Below, piece by piece: positions 16,480-26,373 of a stretch of DNA of 64,000 nucleotides. Numbering within the stretch: the stretch's first letter is position 1; each line of letters starts with the position of its first letter. Under the pieces are notes generated by a model. The model had not been told where the DNA came from. It worked only from the letters and a program-made list of their open reading frames with translations, and did no database searches. The stretch spans positions 1,798,001 through 1,862,000 of the forward strand of contig OY730442.1 in NCBI GenBank assembly GCA_963422685.1, given 5' to 3'. The translations under genes and the position numbers were made by a program. The DNA comes from Spongiihabitans sp963422685 (GTDB taxonomy: Bacteria > Pseudomonadota > Gammaproteobacteria > Arenicellales > Poriferihabitantaceae).

Positions 16480-19094
16480 TTATCGGACCCGCACCGGGCG
16501 CTCCATCAATTTCAGATTCAACAAGTGGCGCATGTAGGTCTGATAACAGCGCAACAGCGTTTCTCTCGACTTTTTATCGATGATCAAATGGCCGGACCAG
16601 AGCGGCGATAGAATCCGCCGTGGTTCGCGGCTCTGCCAGTTTCGGATGATTTTCAGCATGCGGCAAACCCAGTACTGGATCAAAAGCTCAATGTCCACTA
16701 TCCCGCCTTTGTCGAGTTTAATATCGTATTCCTGGGCGCTGGACCGGCAATTTTCGTCGTTCATTTTCTGGCGCATTGCGATTACATCTGTTTGCAGCGA
16801 CAGTTTTTCCCGATGCAGACACAATATGGATTTTCTCGCCCTTTCAAACTGGTGTCGAAACCCGGCGCTGCCAGCAACCACCCGGGCGCGCACCAGGGCC
16901 TGATGCTCCCAGGTCCAGGCATGGTTTTTCTGATATGCGAAGAACCCGGCGAGCGATGTCACCAATGTGCCGCTGCGTCTGCTCGCCGCAGCCGCATGTC
17001 AAGCCGGTATAAAACTCCCGCCGCCGTTCTGGTGGTGAGCAAATGGATAAGCCTGCGACCAACCCGACTGTAGAAATTCTCCGGGCTGACCTGGGCTGAA
17101 TCTCCATCCTGTCGGGGTTTTTCATAGCACATAATCATATCCAGGTCCGAATTGTAACCGAGCTCGCCGCTGGCAAACTTGCCGTAGGCGATTATCCCGG
17201 CGTCTCCGGGCGGTCTGCCGAGTTTCTGCTCGACGAATTGTATCGCCTGGTGAAAAACATGTTGCAGCAAAACTTCCGCCAGCCGGGTTTGTGCCCGATG
17301 CACATCGTCCGCCTGCAACACCCCGCAAACATCGGCCGCAGCAATTTTCAGTACCTGGGCCTGGTGAAATTCCCGCAAGGTGTTCATGCGCTCCTCTGCA
17401 TTATTTCCACCCTGGGCCAGTCTGCTGTTCCAGTTCAATGCGTAAATCCCGCTGGGTGCGAGTGCGGATATCCACCGACGGGTTCAGCAATTCGTCCAGA
17501 ATCACCGGATGTTGGCCGATGTGACGGGATATCCAGGGGCTGGCAGCGCATAAATGCAGAAGTTGTTTCAATGCCACAGGATTTTCGATTAACAGGCTCG
17601 GGTAAACCGAGCGCCGGCCGATGGCTTCAATCAGGCCGATAAAAGCGGCCATGGCCCGTTCCGCTTCAGCATGTTCGGCGGCCTGCTGCAAGGCCCGGGG
17701 CATGAGTCGGTCAAGCCGGTCGCGCTCCACCCCGGAGAAAGCCTGATACAACCGCCCCTGCCGAAAACCACGCAGCAACTGCGGCGTGGACTGGGCTTTG
17801 GCAAAGCCCATGGTATGCAGCATTTTCACCGCATCGGATTGAGTCAGCTTGCCTTTCCACAGGTCTGCCAGCCGCAAACCCGCAGCTTCAGCATCACCGG
17901 GTCGAGACGTTTCTGCATCCAGTATGGTTCTGAATTGATTATGGATATTGGTGCGATGCCGGTGCAATTGGGCGCGATAGCTGGCCCAGCTATGGAAACC
18001 CATGCTCCAGGCCAGACGCTGCCGCTCAAATTCGGACGCGGGCAGTCGCTGGGTCTGGCGGTCCGCCACCATCTGCAATCGATGCTCGGTATTGCGTAAA
18101 AAGCCATAGCCGTCCAGCAACTGCTGCAGTGCCTAGTCATCAATAACCCCGAGCACCAAAAGGCCGGAGAGCGCCTGGTGCAATGACGGGGTTTGTAAAT
18201 TTTTCCCGGCCGCCACGGATGAGTTGATGACTTTGCACCAGAAATTCGATCTCCCTGATGCCGCCCCAACCGGATTTGATGTCCTGTTTTGAATCCTTTG
18301 GCTTTAACTCGCGTGCGATCATGCCCTTCATTTCCCGGATCGAATCGAATGCCCCGAAGTCCAGGTATTTGCGGTAGATGAAAGGTTTCAACATCGCCAG
18401 CAGTTCGTCTCCGGCGGCCTGATTGCCGGCTATGCGCCGGGCTTTGATCAAGGCATAGCGCTCCCAGTCCCGGCCATGGGTCTGGTAATAATGTTCCATT
18501 GCTGCGAAAGACAACACCAGAGCGCCACTCGCTCCATTCGGCCGCAGGCGCATATCGGTTCGAAATACAAAACCATCCCGGCTGACGCTGTCCAGCGCCG
18601 CGACAATTTTTCTGCCTAGCTTGATAAAATATTGCTGATTGTCCATGCCCGGCCGGTCACTGCCCGAATGCACGGTGTGGCCCGGCCTGTCGTAGGCAAA
18701 GATCAAATCCACGTCGGATGAATAGTTAAGCTCGCGCCCGCTCAGCTTGCCTGGTCCCAGCACAATCATGTTTGCCATAACGCCGGGATAACCAGAGGTG
18801 GTGGTACTGCAATGCCTGGCGAATGCAACCCTCGGCTAATTCGGAAACACATGCCATGGTTTCCGCAAGATTTCCCGCCCCGCTCAGCTCGCGCCAGGCC
18901 AGGCGCACCATTTCTCTTTGCCGGATTTGCCGTAATCGGGCGTGCAGGGATGCTTCGTCTGCGCAGTCAGCGGAGGATTGGATGATTCTGTAAATTAGTT
19001 CGCCGGGCGGGTAGGGCGTGTCCAGATCGCCGCTTTTGCTCAGCTCGCAGAGCAATTGTGGTCTGCTGATACAGGTATGGGGGGGGCAGGACAT
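16480..19094 (-). pseudogene. glnE: Glutamine synthetase adenylyltransferase (glnE), broken by frameshifts and an amber stop
   Basis: GlnE adds and removes AMP on glutamine synthetase. Here its coding sequence is split over five overlapping frames. From the N-terminal side these are CISRPQLLCELSKSGDL (to about 18770), MIVLGPGKLSGRELNYSSD (18778-18140), LDGYGFLRNTEHRLQMVAD (18120-17401), MNTLREFHQAQVLKIAAAD (17438-16959) and YQKNHAWTWEHQALVRARV (16965-16480). Breaks lie near 18780, 18185, 17420 and 16975, and an in-frame TAG sits at 18135-18133. About 40-60 N-terminal residues have no recognisable counterpart, because the 5' end runs into the M48 gene remnant. The catalytic motif is degenerate (GPGKLSG for GMGKLGG). 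A functional product is very unlikely unless these are assembly errors. Confidence 0.85.
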
Positions 19095-19140
19095 GATTAC
19101 CGGGCTGTTTGTCAGGGTAGAAATATCAGCAGAATTCCGC

Positions 19141-20111
19141 CTATTGAATGATTTTTGTCAACTGGCCCGGGGATGGTTCGCCGTCGGGATATAACCCGTT
19201 CAACAGTCTTGATTTTTCTTCGGCAAATCTGCCCGGAGCGGATTCCTGCCCGAACCGGGCAAATGTGTCGCCGGATTTTGCCCGCACCAGTTTGATTTTT
19301 TGTGCCTCGGCGAGCCGGTGCTCACTGTTTTTTAATTTTCGTATGGATGCGGCAGTATCGATGAACAGTTGGTCGGGGCGCTGTGATTCTGCGAACCGGC
19401 GGTCACAAAGATATTGTTGTCAAAGATATTTTTGCCGTGTGGCACGGTGATCACGCGAAAAGCACCGTCGCCGAAGGGATGTTTGCCCGCAGCGATGCCG
19501 GTGTATCCACCGCCGTCAATGGCTCGGCCATTTTGTAAACTGCCAAATTTTCGGCCGAGGAACTGCGCCATTGATCCGCCGCCTGTCAACTGATCGATAT
19601 TCATAATCATCCCGGCCCCGGTAGCCTGAGAGGTGGTCCGGGGTTATCTGTTGACTGCCCGTTGCCGCCGCAATCAACAAGCCACCAATACTGGTGACCG
19701 TTTGATTGCGGTGCTGGCGAACCCCATGCCGGGCGGTGACATGGCCGATCTCATGCCCCGGAACCCCGGCCAGTTGTTCTTCATTATTCATGTTAAGCCA
19801 TGATGCCCCGAGTGACATAGATGTATCCACCGGGCAGGGCAAAAGCGTTGACCTGGGGGGAGTCCGGCAGGGTAAGGTGAAATTCAGATGACGGCGGTGG
19901 CTTCGGCTGGCAATTTTTGTCCCGGTTGCTGCACAGGCCGGCAATCGGGGGTGATCGTATACTTGATACTGCTGCAGAGCCGATTGGTGATGTTGCTGGC
20001 GGCTCAATGCAATTTCCTGCTGCTCGGACATCAGCACCACTTCCCGTTTACCGCTCACCGGATTGGTGGCGCAGCCGGCAACTGGCAATGATCAGAATTC
20101 AAGGATTTCAT
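19141..20111 (-). pseudogene. M48-family metalloprotease, frameshifted remnant
   Basis: Pieces of an M48 peptidase are recognisable in order on the minus strand: a lipoprotein-like start (ATG at 20111 with LPVAGCATNPVSGKRE one frame away), MSEQQEIALSRQQ, and the zinc site GHEIGHVTARHGVRQH. The C-terminal part, KLVRAKSGDTFARFGQES and RLLNGLYPDGEPSPGQL, ends at a TAG at 19143-19141. At least three frame changes separate these parts. Intact members are periplasmic BepA-like proteases or chaperones. It lies directly upstream of the broken glnE, so decay has affected two neighbours. Confidence 0.75.
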
Positions 20112-20323
20112 GGTAGATCTGAAGGAGTCAGCCAGGACCTGTGCCTTGTTTGTTGATTAGCATGGATATGATATTCCAGTCCGGCCGCTTTCGAATACGA
20201 TTGTACGCTGTTGACCCAGGGTGAAAAACCAGATTCGGTACCTTGCGCTGGCCGCCGGTTTGCCATTTGTTCACGGCGCATTTTCAACACGATAGCCCCG
20301 CCTGTTCTGCCTATAATCAGCAT

Positions 20324-21481
20324 ATGACCCGAGGCCCCATAAACATTCGTGTCCAATCGAATATTGATGATATTCCCGGGCGGCAATGGAACCGACTGGT
20401 TAAAGACAAATATCCGTTTCTGCAACACACTTTTCTGTCGGCGCTGGAAAAGCATGGTTGCGTCGGGGCGCATGCCGGCTGGATACCCCGGCACCTTGGC
20501 TATATGCACAACGGTCGACTGATTGCCGCCATGCCGCTGTACGAGAAACATAACTCCTGGGGGGAGTTTGTTTTTGATCATGCCTGGGCCAGTGCTTATC
20601 AACGAGCCGGCATGGACTACTATCCCAAACTGCTTAACGCGATTCCGTTCACACCGGCCAGCGGCCAACGTATTTTATCAGGCGGCGATAACCAAAAGGC
20701 AACCGCCGGCGTATTGGTGAGCGCCGCAAATACATTGGCTAAGGACGGGGGATACAGCGGGGTTCATTGCCTGTTTCCGTCGAATGCCGATTTCAATAAT
20801 TTAAATCAGTACCATGCGGTATGCAGAAGTGACTGTCAGTTTCACTGGCATAACCAGCAGTACAACCACTTCGACGATTTTCTGGGCGCGTTAAAGTCAA
20901 AAAAGCGCAAGAACATAAAGCAGGAGCGTCGAAAAGTGGCGGAATCCGGGGTTAAAATTCGCAGGCTGGACGGGCATACGGCCAGTGAAAAAGACTGGTC
21001 TGATTTCACCCGACTGTACCGCAGGATTTATGAGCGAAAGTATGGTATGCCGGCATTCAACCAGGCGTTTTTTATGGATATTGCCCGCGCCATGCCCGCT
21101 CAGATTCAGCTTGTTCTGGCGGTTCGGGGTCGAGTCTGTCTGGCCGGTGCATTGATGTACTGCGATGACACCACACTGTATGGCCGCCATTGGGGGTGTG
21201 ACCGGTATATCGACTGTCTGCACTTTGAGGTCTGCTATTATCAGGGTATCGAGTTTTGCATCGAAAAAGGCCTGAAGCGTTTCGACCCTGGGGCACAGGG
21301 GGAGCATAAAATCCCGCGCGGATTTGTGCCGACCCGAACCCGGTCGCTGCACTGGATGGCCGACAGCCCATTCAGCCAGGCCATCGCTCAATTTGTTGAA
21401 CGCGAACAAACCGACGTACAGCGCTATATAGAGGCACTGGCCGCGCATTCCCCCTACCATGCGGAGCATCGCCCATGCTGA
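20324..21481 (+). CDS. FemAB-like GNAT-superfamily protein (COG3146/DUF482 type)
   Basis: The 385-residue protein matches the peptidogalycan-biosynthesis-like or FemAB-like family: AGWIPRHLGYMHNGRLIAAMPLY, EFVFDHAWASAYQRAG, KSKKRKNIKQERRKV and a C-terminal FDPGAQGEHKIPRGF. The family has two GNAT-like lobes; substrates are not established. The ATG at 20324 has no good ribosome binding site, and a TATAAT lies at 20312-20317, so a leaderless message is possible. The next gene overlaps its end by seven bases (ATGCTGA). Confidence 0.85.
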   Translation: MTRGPINIRVQSNIDDIPGRQWNRLVKDKYPFLQHTFLSALEKHGCVGAHAGWIPRHLGYMHNGRLIAAMPLYEKHNSWGEFVFDHAWASAYQRAGMDYYPKLLNAIPFTPASGQRILSGGDNQKATAGVLVSAANTLAKDGGYSGVHCLFPSNADFNNLNQYHAVCRSDCQFHWHNQQYNHFDDFLGALKSKKRKNIKQERRKVAESGVKIRRLDGHTASEKDWSDFTRLYRRIYERKYGMPAFNQAFFMDIARAMPAQIQLVLAVRGRVCLAGALMYCDDTTLYGRHWGCDRYIDCLHFEVCYYQGIEFCIEKGLKRFDPGAQGEHKIPRGFVPTRTRSLHWMADSPFSQAIAQFVEREQTDVQRYIEALAAHSPYHAEHRPC

Positions 21482-22923
21482 GCAAATTCCCGTTCAAACA
21501 ACAGGCCCGGCAATTCCTCGTGGCCACCGCCCCGAGGGAGCAGTACCGACTGGGAATATTCTGGAGCGTGATCATCCTGGCCGTGCTGATACTGGGGTTC
21601 ACTGGTTATCATATCCAGGCAATTCCCGAAAAAATCATGGCCGGTATTCACGGCGCACTGGACAATCGCCGCTGGGTGCGGGAGCTGGTCGTGGCAGACG
21701 GGCGATATGTTTATCTCAGAGGTGAAGTTGAACCTGATTCCGGACTGGAAAACGAAATTGCCGGAATTGCCGATGTGCCCGGCGTGGCCCGGGTGCGTAA
21801 TGTTCTGGATGAATTGCCAAAACCATCGCCGCATTTAAATCTTGAAAAATCCGGGCAGCAATTGGTGGTGAGCGGACGATTGCGCGGGGAGTTTCTTGCA
21901 CCGGTTATTTCCCGGGTGGCCGCCAGTTTTCCCGGCCAGCGCATAGTGGACCGATTAAAAATTGATGATCGACTCGGTCGGCCGTTGTGGCTGGAAGGCT
22001 TTGATCAAAGCCTGTCGCATCTGTCCGCGCTGGATGATTTTACGCTTAACGGCTGGCGCGACCAGATTGAAATTACCGGGTCGGTGGACGATGATTTGCA
22101 GCGGCGTCGAATAGGTTACGCCGTGCCCGCCTCATTAATCAGTCAGGTCAAAGTGATCAATCGGCTGAAACAGAAAGTGGCGGAGAATTTCCCCGCGATT
22201 ACCTTGATTTCCGATTGGCGCGGTTTGTCTATCGAAGGAGTGGTGCCATCGGCGGAAATACGCGATCAATTGGTAACTGCCGCACTCCATGCCTTCGGCG
22301 TAGAACCGGTTGATTCGATGCTGCAGGTGCAGGACAACCTTTCCGGTGCCGGTCAACTGCGGTTGTTGAGTGCGCTGCTGCCCAGCCTGGGTCAGGTCAG
22401 AGATTTGCGCCTGGAAAGCACGGGAAAAGGATTCGTGGTTTGGGGCCGGGTGGATGATCCATTTCAATTGGGTGATTTTCTGGCAACCCGCAATGCCCTG
22501 GGTCTGGCGCAAACGGTGCGCAATGAAATTTTTATCGCCAGGGCGGATAAATCGGCCGCAGTGACGTTGTTCAGCGACCAGAGCCGCGCCATAGTGAGCG
22601 GCGTGCTGCCGACTATGAAATCAAAACAACAATTGGTTGCCGATATAAAAGACAGTCTGGGTGTGCATGATGTGGTGGACTTGGTCAGTATCGAGCCCAA
22701 TATTGCGCATGGTGACTGGCTGATAAAGTGGCCCGAATTATTGGCGAATCTGCCGCAAACCGTGATTGGAATTAGCATTGATGATAATTCGCTGTTGGTC
22801 ACGGGCCATACGCAAAGCGCAGACCAACTGGCGCAAATCGACCGGCGACTGGATAAACTTTTGCCGAATCAAAACAGATTGAACTGGATGACTGCATCGA
22901 AAATAATAAATAATTCACCCTAA
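21475..22923 (+). CDS. BON-domain membrane-anchored protein
   Basis: The 482-residue protein has one transmembrane segment near residues 27-48 (IFWSVIILAVLILGFTG), followed by a long periplasmic region. The region carries several BON-like repeats, for example RELVVADGRYVYLRGEVEP, GVARVRNVLDEL, RLRGEFLAPVISRVAASFP and DNSLLVTGHTQSADQLAQI. BON domains are thought to bind membranes or polymers. The layout recalls the N-terminal half of OmpA/ArfA-type proteins, but there is no C-terminal OmpA domain. Overlap with the FemAB-like gene and a small membrane protein 19 bases downstream suggest one envelope operon. Confidence 0.7.
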   Translation: MLSKFPFKQQARQFLVATAPREQYRLGIFWSVIILAVLILGFTGYHIQAIPEKIMAGIHGALDNRRWVRELVVADGRYVYLRGEVEPDSGLENEIAGIADVPGVARVRNVLDELPKPSPHLNLEKSGQQLVVSGRLRGEFLAPVISRVAASFPGQRIVDRLKIDDRLGRPLWLEGFDQSLSHLSALDDFTLNGWRDQIEITGSVDDDLQRRRIGYAVPASLISQVKVINRLKQKVAENFPAITLISDWRGLSIEGVVPSAEIRDQLVTAALHAFGVEPVDSMLQVQDNLSGAGQLRLLSALLPSLGQVRDLRLESTGKGFVVWGRVDDPFQLGDFLATRNALGLAQTVRNEIFIARADKSAAVTLFSDQSRAIVSGVLPTMKSKQQLVADIKDSLGVHDVVDLVSIEPNIAHGDWLIKWPELLANLPQTVIGISIDDNSLLVTGHTQSADQLAQIDRRLDKLLPNQNRLNWMTASKIINNSP

Positions 22924-22942
22924 AAAGAGTATCTTGAAACCT

Positions 22943-23074
22943 ATGGCATACCTGTTCTCGGAAATTTTGGGTTCGCTGGTTGTGGTCGCCCTTGTCGCTT
23001 TTGCGCTTGGCTGGGGGTTGCGCGGACTAAAAGAAAAAATCAGGCAGCCGAACACCAAAAAACTTCCAGAATAA
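22943..23074 (+). CDS. Small single-pass membrane protein, 43 residues
   Basis: This short gene starts MAYLFSEILGSLVVVALVAF. It has one hydrophobic helix (about residues 5-26) and a basic cytoplasmic-type tail (RGLKEKIRQPNTKKLPE). It begins 19 bases after the BON gene, with an AAAGAG upstream; a TTG at 22935 is an alternative start. I do not recognise a family. It may be a partner of the BON protein. Confidence 0.55.
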   Translation: MAYLFSEILGSLVVVALVAFALGWGLRGLKEKIRQPNTKKLPE

Positions 23075-23195
23075 GTCGGATGACGACCATAACAAAGCTA
23101 TGGGTCAGGCGTGCGAAAACTCATCGTCAAACCGGTAATTTCATGTCCGGCGCCGGATACAGCATGTATTGCCGTGTAGCGACAGCACATTGACC

Positions 23196-23969
23196 ATGTT
23201 CAACGCCATACGGTCGCAAATCGGCAGGCGGATTGCGCGGTATTTGAGCAGCCCCATTCCCTGCTACCAGACCTTTGCCACCTACGAAATTTCGCTGCTT
23301 GAGGAAATCATGCAGCCGGGTGATATTTTGCTGGTAGAGGGCAACACCCGAATCAGCACGGCGATCAAATACCTGACCCAGTCCACCTGGTCACACGCAG
23401 CTTTTTACGCCGGGGCGGCCAGCACCCGGTTCACGGCGTCCGGTGAGGCATGTCCGTTGATTGAGGCTGAATTGAATGAAGGGGTTATCGCCTCACCGCT
23501 GTCCAAGTATCGAAATTTTAATATCAGGATTTGTCGCCCGGTGGGATTATTGCAGGAAGATCGGAAAAGTGCCGTCAATTTCATGGTAAACAGCCTGGGT
23601 CTGCAATACGACTTGAAGCATGTTTTTGATATGTTGCGCTATTTGCTTCCCATACCGCCAGTGCCGGTGAGATTCAGACGAAAAATGCTTGCCCTTGGCA
23701 GCGGCGACCCTTCCCGGGCAATCTGCTCAAGCCTGATCGCCGAAGCCTTTCAGCGGATCAACTATCCCATCCTGCCAACCGTGCAGCAGAAAACGGAATT
23801 GTCACCCTATTATTACAGCGTCAAGGAGATTTACCACATCCGCCACTACAGTTTGTTTACGCCGCGTGATTTCGACGTATCGCCCTATTTCAAAATACTC
23901 AAACCGACGGTGGAAAAGGGATTTGACTATCGTTCCCTGACGTTGCTCGACCCGTCAGCCAACTGCTGA
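23196..23969 (+). CDS. YiiX-like permuted papain-fold (NlpC/P60-related) protein
   Basis: The 257-residue protein has the YiiX pattern: PGDILLVEGNTRISTAIKYL followed by TQSTWSHAAFYAG with a candidate catalytic His, EAELNEGVIASPL, and SRAICSSLIAEAF with the candidate Cys. These permuted enzymes act as amidases or thioesterases on peptides or lipids. No signal peptide is seen. ATG 23196 is chosen over a TTG nine codons upstream. It follows the BON/small-protein pair and converges with a Ser/Thr kinase gene. Confidence 0.75.
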   Translation: MFNAIRSQIGRRIARYLSSPIPCYQTFATYEISLLEEIMQPGDILLVEGNTRISTAIKYLTQSTWSHAAFYAGAASTRFTASGEACPLIEAELNEGVIASPLSKYRNFNIRICRPVGLLQEDRKSAVNFMVNSLGLQYDLKHVFDMLRYLLPIPPVPVRFRRKMLALGSGDPSRAICSSLIAEAFQRINYPILPTVQQKTELSPYYYSVKEIYHIRHYSLFTPRDFDVSPYFKILKPTVEKGFDYRSLTLLDPSANC

Positions 23970-24034
23970 GTCCCGGTTTGAATCCGACCGCTTGAAGCCC
24001 GCGGCTATCGACGGGATAAAAATCAGTGCGGAAA

Positions 24035-25036
24035 TTACTCGGGCTGGTTATCGAGCAAATCCGCTTCATAGGCCGCAAAGGACGGCCACTGCGAATCCTG
24101 CATAAATTGATCGGCAAATTCATGAATGCTGCGGGGTCTTTTAGCAATGTCCAGTTCCAGCGCCCATTTAAGCGCATAAATTACCGAGTGGCTGATCTTC
24201 TTTTCCACTCCTTTCAACTGAAGTTCCCGGTTTTTCTCTTCACGCCGCAATGAAGTAGGTGGCGGGCGCCCGGTAATACAGCAATAAATAGTAGCGCCCA
24301 GGGCATAAATATCCGACCCGGCCCCGAGTTGTTTCTGGCGGTGCTGCTCCGGCGGCGCAAATCCGGGTGTGAGTGTCTGAAAACTGGTAAACCGTTGTTC
24401 TTTGTCCATGGTTTTAGATGCACCGAAGTCCAGCAACAAGGGCCCGCCATGGATGCGCAGGAATATATTTGCGGGTTTGATATCCAGATGCAGCAACGTG
24501 TTTCGGTGCAGTGCGTGAATTCCAGACATGATGGGTGGCACCACTTTTTGTAGAAATGCCTGATTGAGGTCACCATGCGATTGTTTAATAAACCAGCGTA
24601 GATCCTTCCCTTCCTGTAACTTGGATACCATGTACGCCGTGTTGTTGGCTCTAAACACGTCAATGATGTTGATCACATGGGGGTGGTCTATTTGTGATAA
24701 CGCCAGGGCCTCTGCAAAAAACTGCGACAGGCCGATTTGAAAGGCTTTGGCTTTGCGTTCGCCAATGGGCTCAACATCCTTGTCGACCCGCCGGGAAAGC
24801 TGGTTAGGGAAGTATTCCTTTAAAACTACGCTTGCATTTATGCGGGTGTCAAAACAACGATAAACAACGCTAAAACCGCCACCGCCGAGAACGCTTTCTA
24901 CCAGATATTGATCTACTGTGGTGCCGATTTCAAGGGGCTGGCGTTTAACACAGGCACCTCCAGAGACATTCTCGGACTTTGCGCCAGGTGATTTCCTTGA
25001 TTCTTGCCCGGTTATGCGTTTACTAAATAATCCCAT
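24035..25036 (-). CDS. Eukaryotic-type Ser/Thr protein kinase
   Basis: The 333-residue soluble protein has a full kinase domain: glycine loop GGGGFSVVY (51-59), Lys73 in VVLKEYFP, Glu109 in the C helix, catalytic HLDIKPANIF with Asp185, DFG at 203-205, and the activation-segment end PGFAPPEQ. A polar, disordered stretch of about 40 residues comes first. There is no transmembrane helix or sensor domain. No phosphatase or FHA partner is adjacent, so the target is unknown; the convergent neighbour is the YiiX-like gene. Confidence 0.85.
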   Translation of the reverse strand: MGLFSKRITGQESRKSPGAKSENVSGGACVKRQPLEIGTTVDQYLVESVLGGGGFSVVYRCFDTRINASVVLKEYFPNQLSRRVDKDVEPIGERKAKAFQIGLSQFFAEALALSQIDHPHVINIIDVFRANNTAYMVSKLQEGKDLRWFIKQSHGDLNQAFLQKVVPPIMSGIHALHRNTLLHLDIKPANIFLRIHGGPLLLDFGASKTMDKEQRFTSFQTLTPGFAPPEQHRQKQLGAGSDIYALGATIYCCITGRPPPTSLRREEKNRELQLKGVEKKISHSVIYALKWALELDIAKRPRSIHEFADQFMQDSQWPSFAAYEADLLDNQPE

Positions 25037-25506
25037 CTCTTAATAATTAAAAGAAATAATCCAGTCGGGACAAGCGGGCTATGTACGCTTACACTGCCGA
25101 TACAACACCTCAACTGGGGTGATATACCCTACTTTCTGAGAGTAGCTATTACAATTTTCGTATAGCTGTTTCCCCTATAGCTTGTTTTTTAGCGCATCTG
25201 TTTGGTGCCGGGAACGCGTAGGCCAAGTATTCGACAAAAACTGGAATCTTGCAAGGGCGCTCCTGATTTAATTGTCTTTTTCGCACACTGTGGTTGTGTG
25301 GTCGCCGATTTCTGCGCCTGCGAAGTCGGTTTCCAGGCGATTCCCCGACGATAACAATTGCAGCGTCCACTCCAACTAAAATACAATCAATGCACCAGTT
25401 TTGCCCCCATATCAGAACGATTCAATGCGCGATTTAGCGAGGGATTTACCTGGAGCATCAACCGGCATCCCACGCATTTTAGCCAGAAATTACAGAACCA
25501 GCGCCG
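25037..25506. other. Intergenic region with no recognisable gene (kinase to yicC)
   Basis: This 470-base gap separates the divergent kinase and yicC genes. It is AT-richer near the kinase start and holds a direct repeat of TATAGCT about 15 bases apart near 25160-25185 and a small inverted repeat CACAC/GTGTG near 25283-25300. Two minus-strand ORFs of 65-73 codons resemble nothing. Promoters for both flanking genes should lie here, but I could not choose one. Confidence 0.5.
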
Positions 25507-26373
25507 ATGACCACCAGCATGACCGCATTTGCCAGAGCCGCGAGGGAGCTGGAAGGGGGCCAGTTGATCTGGGAAATTCGCAGCGTCAATCACCGCTATC
25601 TCGATATCAATCTCAAGCTGCCCGAAGAGCTGAGAGCCCTGGATGCTCCATCCCGGGCACAGATTAGCCATGCACTGAATCGGGGAAGGATTGATGCCCA
25701 GCTTAAATTCGAAAAATCCGGTAGTGTGTCCGCCCGGACCGCAGTTGATTCCGGCGCAGTGAAGGCGTTGATCGATATGCTGACCCGGATTGAGCAGGTT
25801 CACCCGAAACTGGTGCCAGCCACAACCATGGACATCCTGCGCTGGCCCGGCGTCATTACCCACAGCCGTATTGATTCCGAAACGCTTGGTGAAAATGCGC
25901 TGGAGGCCCTAGCACAGGGGCTGGCCCGATTGATTGAGCATCGCCGGCGTGAAGGCGCTGGTCTGGCGGTCATGCTGGCGGGTCGTATTACACGATGCCG
26001 GGATATTGTGGATCAGCTTGTTGGCAATATGGCGGGTATTCAACAAAAACTCAGACATAAATGGTGCAGCCGTGTCGGGGAAATTGTGCAAAATGTAGAC
26101 CAGGAGCGGGTCGCGCAGGAAATTGCCATCCTGCTCACCAAAAGCGATGTCAGCGAAGAGCTTGATCGATTGCACAGCCACTTTGACGCGGTTGAACAGT
26201 ATTTGAAATCCACCGCACCAAGCGGGCGGAATCTGGACTTTTTAATGCAGGAATTAAATCGCGAAGCCAATACGCTGGGGTCAAAGTCGGTGGACCTGGA
26301 AATGACCAGTGCCGCTATGGAGTTAAAAGTCCTGATTGATCAAATGCGCGAGCAGGTGCAGAATATTGAATGA
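25507..26373 (+). CDS. yicC: YicC-family endoribonuclease
   Basis: The 288-residue protein begins MTTSMTAFARAARELEGGQL, and ends with the conserved GRNLDFLMQELNREANTLGSK and MELKVLIDQMREQVQNIE, all typical of YicC. The E. coli member is an RNase that targets small RNAs. It is the first gene of the yicC-gmk-rpoZ-spoT block, with its stop overlapping the gmk start (ATGA). Confidence 0.92.
   Translation: MTTSMTAFARAARELEGGQLIWEIRSVNHRYLDINLKLPEELRALDAPSRAQISHALNRGRIDAQLKFEKSGSVSARTAVDSGAVKALIDMLTRIEQVHPKLVPATTMDILRWPGVITHSRIDSETLGENALEALAQGLARLIEHRRREGAGLAVMLAGRITRCRDIVDQLVGNMAGIQQKLRHKWCSRVGEIVQNVDQERVAQEIAILLTKSDVSEELDRLHSHFDAVEQYLKSTAPSGRNLDFLMQELNREANTLGSKSVDLEMTSAAMELKVLIDQMREQVQNIE

Noticed and set aside
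18133..18135. TAG in glnE as a recoded (pyrrolysine) codon
   Set aside because: The same gene has several frame breaks, so the stop is best read as decay; recoding would not rescue it.
20108..20668. 186-codon minus-strand ORF
   Set aside because: It mostly mirrors the FemAB-like gene and has no family features.
25149..25386. Two minus-strand ORFs upstream of the kinase
   Set aside because: They overlap each other in different frames and have no family likeness.
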